From a virus: a stretch of DNA of 23,764 bases. The stretch covers positions 1-23,764 of IMG/VR virus record IMGVR_UViG_3300049214_000101; one strand, written 5' to 3'. Numbering within the stretch: the stretch's first letter is position 1; the number at the start of each line of letters is the position of its first letter. Position numbers and translations under genes: made by a program. Under the pieces are notes generated by a model. The model was not told the DNA's origin. It made no database searches and saw nothing but the letters and a program-made list of their open reading frames with translations. This document shows positions 21,667-23,764 of this stretch, piece by piece.

Positions 21667-22086
21667 TTACGACAGTTCCACGCCGATCGCCGCAATCTCG
21701 GCGCGGACCGCCATCAGGCCCAAGCACCCAATGACGATCGGCTCGCCGATGACAGGCACGCGTTTGCCCCGAAAGGTCCACACGTCGTTGCGCACCTTGA
21801 GCGCGCGCTCGCCGAGCAACATCTCGGTGACGTGGTTGACGACGCCCTGCACGATCTTCGGGCGCCGCGGCACGAACAGGGTGAACCCGTCCTCCGGCGT
21901 GAGGTTCATGAGCGCCGCGCCGTCGAGCGTCATCCAGCCGGAGTTGGTCCGCAGCACGCTTCGCTGCTGGAACCGGTTGCGGCTGTTCAAGCCGAACGTG
22001 TGTTCGAGAAACCCCTTGGATGACCGGGGCGACACGAACCGATGAGCGTGAACAAGCATTGTGCTGGAACCGCGACCGTCGCTCAT
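21667..22086 (-). CDS. Unknown 139-residue protein
   Basis: I chose ATG 22086, with AGGAG eight bases upstream, rather than the longer frame from 22140, which would make the duplicated leader coding. Residues 1-40 are Ser/Arg/His-rich. Then RTNSGWMTLDGAALMNLTPEDGFTLFVPRRP suggests a beta-rich domain, and the C-terminus (VPVIGEPIVIGCLGLMAVRAEIAAIGVEL) is hydrophobic, either a buried helix or a weak membrane segment. No motif is recognised. The ribosome binding site of this gene lies at the end of a 31-bp element also found before the 69-residue gene. Confidence 0.7.
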   Translation of the reverse strand: MSDGRGSSTMLVHAHRFVSPRSSKGFLEHTFGLNSRNRFQQRSVLRTNSGWMTLDGAALMNLTPEDGFTLFVPRRPKIVQGVVNHVTEMLLGERALKVRNDVWTFRGKRVPVIGEPIVIGCLGLMAVRAEIAAIGVELS

Positions 22087-22133
22087 AACACCAGCTCCTG
22101 CGTTCGCGCTGTCGCGCTCCCTCGGAGTGTCAT
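22083..22133 (-). other. 16-codon mini-ORF bridging two genes
   Basis: ATG at 22133 overlaps the TGA of the 147-residue gene, and its own TGA overlaps the ATG of the next gene. The encoded peptide (MTLRGSATARTQELVL) lies over the 31-bp leader repeat. The double ATGA chain would allow ribosomes to pass from one gene to the next, acting as a coupling leader peptide. It may also be chance; no separate ribosome binding site is needed or seen. Confidence 0.35.
22095..22125 (-). repeat. 31-bp leader repeat, copy A
   Basis: It is identical over 31 bp to 22796-22826, and the match extends three more bases with one mismatch. On the minus strand it ends in AGGAG, which is the ribosome binding site of the following gene, and contains a GCGC-GACA-GCGC mini-hairpin. 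Confidence 0.9.
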
Positions 22134-22573
22134 TTCCCACCTCTCCTGGCTACGTTCTGCCGCGCCCGATAGGCCAGCACGGTCAGCGGCCCGGCGACGA
22201 GGATAGGCTCGTCCAGGCCCGTCGCGGCGCCGTTGACGAAGTAGTGCCACCGGGTATGGCCACCGGCCTCGGTGTCCCCGTCGCACCACCCATCGTTGGC
22301 TTCCCGATCGATTTTCATGTCATCGACCCCGAGCGCGCTTGTGACCGCCTCGAACACCCGCTTCGCTGGGTAATAGCCCGCCTCGAGCGCCAGCTTCATG
22401 TAGAGCGCGCCGTCGTCGCCATACCAGGCGATCGTGTTATCGCGCCATTTCAGCCTGGCGTTGGCGATCGACAGGTCGCTCTCAGTGCTCTCGACCGGTT
22501 TCAGGAAGCTCTTGAGCAGGAAATGCTCGATGACGGCGCGATCGACCGCGCGTGGAAACAGGCCACGGGCCAT
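22130..22573 (-). CDS. Unknown 147-residue protein
   Basis: The ATG has AGGAG nine bases upstream and lies two bases after the stop of the 69-residue gene. Residues about 1-30 are helical (AVDRAVIEHFLLKSFLKP). The middle reads RLKWRDNTIAWYGDDGALYMKLALEAGYYPAKRVFEAV, a mix of strand and helix. A later segment, DGWCDGDTEAGGHTRWHYFVNG, is rich in Asp, His and Trp and might bind metal or a ligand, which is speculative. The C-terminus is basic. It belongs to the run of small unknown genes at the head of the cluster, where phages often keep host-takeover proteins. Confidence 0.7.
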   Translation of the reverse strand: MARGLFPRAVDRAVIEHFLLKSFLKPVESTESDLSIANARLKWRDNTIAWYGDDGALYMKLALEAGYYPAKRVFEAVTSALGVDDMKIDREANDGWCDGDTEAGGHTRWHYFVNGAATGLDEPILVAGPLTVLAYRARQNVARRGGK

Positions 22574-22575
22574 GG

Positions 22576-22785
22576 CTAGAGGCTCCTGTAGCTCTTCGAC
22601 ACGCTTATCGATATCGTGAGCCGGCCGATCTTGATAAACCGCAGACCACCCACCTTGCGCGTCGAGACGTTCCAGAAGCGCACGCGCGTCTGCGCCTCGC
22701 GCTCCCGGCGCTCGATCCGAGCCCGCTGCCGCGCCAGCCGGGCGCGGTGATGATCCATGAAGAGGTCCATCTGGCTTGAGGACAT
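22576..22785 (-). CDS. Unknown 69-residue basic protein
   Basis: AGGAGGT lies eight bases before the ATG, one of the strongest ribosome binding sites in the window; it is supplied by copy B of the leader repeat. The protein starts MSSSQMDLFMDHH, then has a strongly Arg-rich helix (ARLARQRARIERREREAQT) and a strand-rich end (VGGLRFIKIGRLTISISV). The charge suggests nucleic-acid or protein binding. No family is recognised. The next gene follows after two bases. Confidence 0.7.
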   Translation of the reverse strand: MSSSQMDLFMDHHRARLARQRARIERREREAQTRVRFWNVSTRKVGGLRFIKIGRLTISISVSKSYRSL

Positions 22786-22795
22786 GGCACTCTAC

Positions 22796-22826
22796 CTCCT
22801 GCGTTCGCGCTGTCGCGCTCCCTCGG
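22796..22826 (-). repeat. 31-bp leader repeat, copy B
   Basis: Identical to 22095-22125. Here it lies 11-41 bp before the ATG of the 69-residue gene and supplies most of its AGGAGGT ribosome binding site. Confidence 0.9.
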
Positions 22827-22844
22827 CGTGAAGAAGCTCTGACA

Positions 22845-22896
22845 GTTGTGGATGGCGCTACGGTAGTGGGTCCGCAGCGCCAGCCAGCACGGTCAG
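22845..22896 (-). repeat. 52-bp intergenic repeat, copy A, with hairpin and palindrome
   Basis: It matches 23542-23593 with one mismatch (47 identical bases, then one change, then four more). It contains the dispersed palindrome and an outer 10-bp inverted repeat (22854-22863 with 22872-22881, one G-T pair) around an eight-base loop. It starts right after the stop region of the 168-residue gene. Confidence 0.9.
22857..22867. promoter_or_regulatory. Dispersed palindrome site in 52-bp repeat A
   Basis: GCTACGGTAGT with flanking C and G; it forms part of one arm and the loop of the repeat hairpin. Confidence 0.6.
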
Positions 22897-22897
22897 A

Positions 22898-23404
22898 TCA
22901 GAAGCGTTTCGGGGTTCCGGAGAAGTGCGCGCACCCGAACAGCGCTATCACCTCGTTGTAGTCGCTGCCGGTCGGGGAAGTCTCCGTGTCGTCGAGGCGC
23001 TTGTCGATATCATAGGCGGCGTCGAACGCCGTGAGCTGGTCCTCGATGAAGACGGCGGCGCATTCGAGCGCGTTGACCTGCGCGGTATAGAGGTCGTCTT
23101 CCATTCGCCCGCTCAGGAGCGCGGTATAGAGCCGGTTCTCTATCAGAACGCGCAAGAGCCTGGGCAGGTTACGCGGGTTCTTCGGGTCGTTGGCCTTCAG
23201 CTGCTCCTGCTGATACCAGTCCCGGACGCACTCGATCGCGCGGTCGAAGCTGGTGCCCGTCAGGGACCCATTATTCCAGAGCTGGTGCGCGGCCAGGATC
23301 AGATCGAAGCCCGTCTCTTTCGACGGGTTCTCCTCGAAGGCGGCGCGGACGCGACGCAGTTCCGCGGCGGCGAGGGCGGCGCGGGCATCGTCCAAGGCAC
23401 TCAT
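22898..23404 (-). CDS. Unknown 168-residue protein
   Basis: I chose ATG 23404, with AAGGA six bases upstream and an ATGA overlap with the preceding gene. The protein is almost all helical: MSALDDARAALAAAELRRVRAAF opens a long amphipathic helix, followed by DLILAAHQLWNNGSL, FDRAIECVRDWYQQEQL and NLPRLLRVLIENRLYTALLSG. Such arrays recall small helical-bundle phage proteins without enzymatic motifs. The end (SDYNEVIALFGCAHFSGTPKRF) is less helical. It may bind a host or phage protein; there is no direct clue. The 52-bp repeat follows its stop. Confidence 0.75.
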   Translation of the reverse strand: MSALDDARAALAAAELRRVRAAFEENPSKETGFDLILAAHQLWNNGSLTGTSFDRAIECVRDWYQQEQLKANDPKNPRNLPRLLRVLIENRLYTALLSGRMEDDLYTAQVNALECAAVFIEDQLTAFDAAYDIDKRLDDTETSPTGSDYNEVIALFGCAHFSGTPKRF

Positions 23405-23508
23405 GTGTTGTCCTTCCTCCATTTGTCGAGTTCAGCCATTGCCTCCGGGTCGCCGTCAATCCAGTCCTCGATCCAGTAGATGTCGTGGTGGATGACCGCG
23501 TATTCCAT
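23401..23508 (-). CDS. Small acidic protein of at least 35 residues, start uncertain
   Basis: The frame MEYAVIHHDIYWIEDWIDGD then PEAMAELDKWRKDNT is acidic and Trp/Tyr-rich, unlike random translation, and its TGA overlaps the next ATG. The first in-frame ATG (23508) lacks a ribosome binding site. The frame stays open upstream through the 52-bp repeat to a stop near 23590, so a longer form using a non-ATG start is possible and would make part of the repeat coding. Function unknown. Confidence 0.5.
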   Translation of the reverse strand: MEYAVIHHDIYWIEDWIDGDPEAMAELDKWRKDNT

Positions 23509-23541
23509 CGCGGCGAGGAGCGTTTCGGCACCCTTCTGATG

Positions 23542-23593
23542 GTTGTGGATGGCGCTACGGTAGTGGGTCCGCAGCGCCAGCCAGCACGATCAG
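23542..23593 (-). repeat. 52-bp intergenic repeat, copy B
   Basis: This is the second copy of the element at 22845-22896, with the same palindrome (23554-23564) and hairpin arms (23551-23560 and 23569-23578). It begins one base after the stop of the partial gene at the window edge. Confidence 0.9.
23554..23564. promoter_or_regulatory. Dispersed palindrome site in 52-bp repeat B
   Basis: Same sequence and setting as the site at 22857-22867. Confidence 0.6.
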
Positions 23594-23594
23594 G

Positions 23595-23764
23595 CTATGC
23601 GGGGCAGCCTGGGTAACACGCATATTTACCGTATCGGTCGGGGTGCTTTGAGATGAGGCGCTGTAGGTCGTCGTTCGTCATCGGGTTAGTCGGGTGGTTC
23701 ACCAGCTCCAGGAACAGCGCGTCTTTCTCCGCCGATTTACGGACTGCGGCGTAATACATCTGGA
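23595..23764 (-). CDS. Small phage protein cut by the window end
   Basis: The visible frame reads MYYAAVRKSAEKDALFLELV and continues through NPMTNDDLQRLISKHPDRYG to end in CYPGCPA. The ATG at 23759 may be the true start, giving 54 residues, but the frame is still open at the window edge, so the gene may be longer. MTNDDLQRLISKHPDRYG is typical of small helical early phage proteins. CYPGC near the end could be a metal or disulfide pair. No family is assigned. Confidence 0.65.
   Translation of the reverse strand, partial: QMYYAAVRKSAEKDALFLELVNHPTNPMTNDDLQRLISKHPDRYGKYACYPGCPA

Noticed and set aside
22605-22790. Alternative minus-strand frame overlapping the 69-residue gene and reaching into the 52-bp repeat
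   Set aside because: Its sequence is Ser/Arg/Trp-biased noise, while the other frame has AGGAGGT and a two-base junction with the next gene.
22845-23593. CRISPR array suspected from repeats containing a palindrome
   Set aside because: Only two copies, about 700 bp apart with genes between, and no regular spacers.
1-23764. tRNA genes, integrase and attachment sites
   Set aside because: I looked for cloverleaf-like stretches and recombinase motifs and saw none I could support.

Overview
The window is a piece of a high-GC, double-stranded DNA phage genome (or a prophage or phage-like element). Genes are tightly packed, many starts and stops overlap by ATGA, GTGA or TGATG, GTG and TTG starts occur, and there is no tRNA, rRNA, integrase or host metabolic gene. 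The proteins suggest a proteobacterial host, but nothing here identifies the species.

Layout: bases 3-4401 are read rightward. They hold the 3' end of a very large PLxRFG-type virion protein with an HExxH peptidase-like motif, then a small Pro-rich protein. Bases 4468-23764 are read leftward as one long early or replication cluster. The two blocks converge on two hairpins (4403-4427 and 4452-4486). In transcription order (high to low coordinate) the leftward block holds: small unknown genes (23.8-21.7 kb); a MoxR-like AAA+ ATPase; a small signal-peptide protein; an ATP-dependent DNA ligase; a possible DUF3150-like protein; a small protein; a metallopeptidase/VWA protein; an unknown 253-residue protein; a family A DNA polymerase; an unknown 291-residue protein; a 42-residue TTG-start HTH-like gene; a Cas4/RecB-like nuclease with four cysteines; two small genes; a VRR-NUC nuclease; an SNF2-type helicase; a conserved 151-residue phage protein; a Cys-containing possible ssDNA-binding protein; a primase-helicase; an HTH protein; and a 30-residue gene. 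Together these supply priming, unwinding, synthesis, nuclease processing and nick sealing, plus a MoxR/VWA chaperone-like module whose role in a phage is unclear.

The most unusual signal is a dispersed 13-bp palindrome, consensus CACTACSGTAGTG. I found 15 full or near matches. Eleven keep the 9-bp core CTACSGTAG, against roughly 0.2 expected by chance at about 62% GC (hand estimate). About half lie within some 30 bp of a gene start, in two cases in codons 3-6 of the gene; others lie inside coding regions. Two sit in a duplicated 52-bp intergenic element that can fold into a hairpin. This resembles a phage-wide operator or stoperator set, or binding sites for a DNA-organising protein; the HTH protein at 4557-5015 is a speculative partner. 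A second duplicated element (31 bp) carries the ribosome binding sites of two genes.

No gene-free stretch exceeds 300 bases. The longest (20290-20441, 22786-22897 and about 23509-23594) hold hairpins and repeats.
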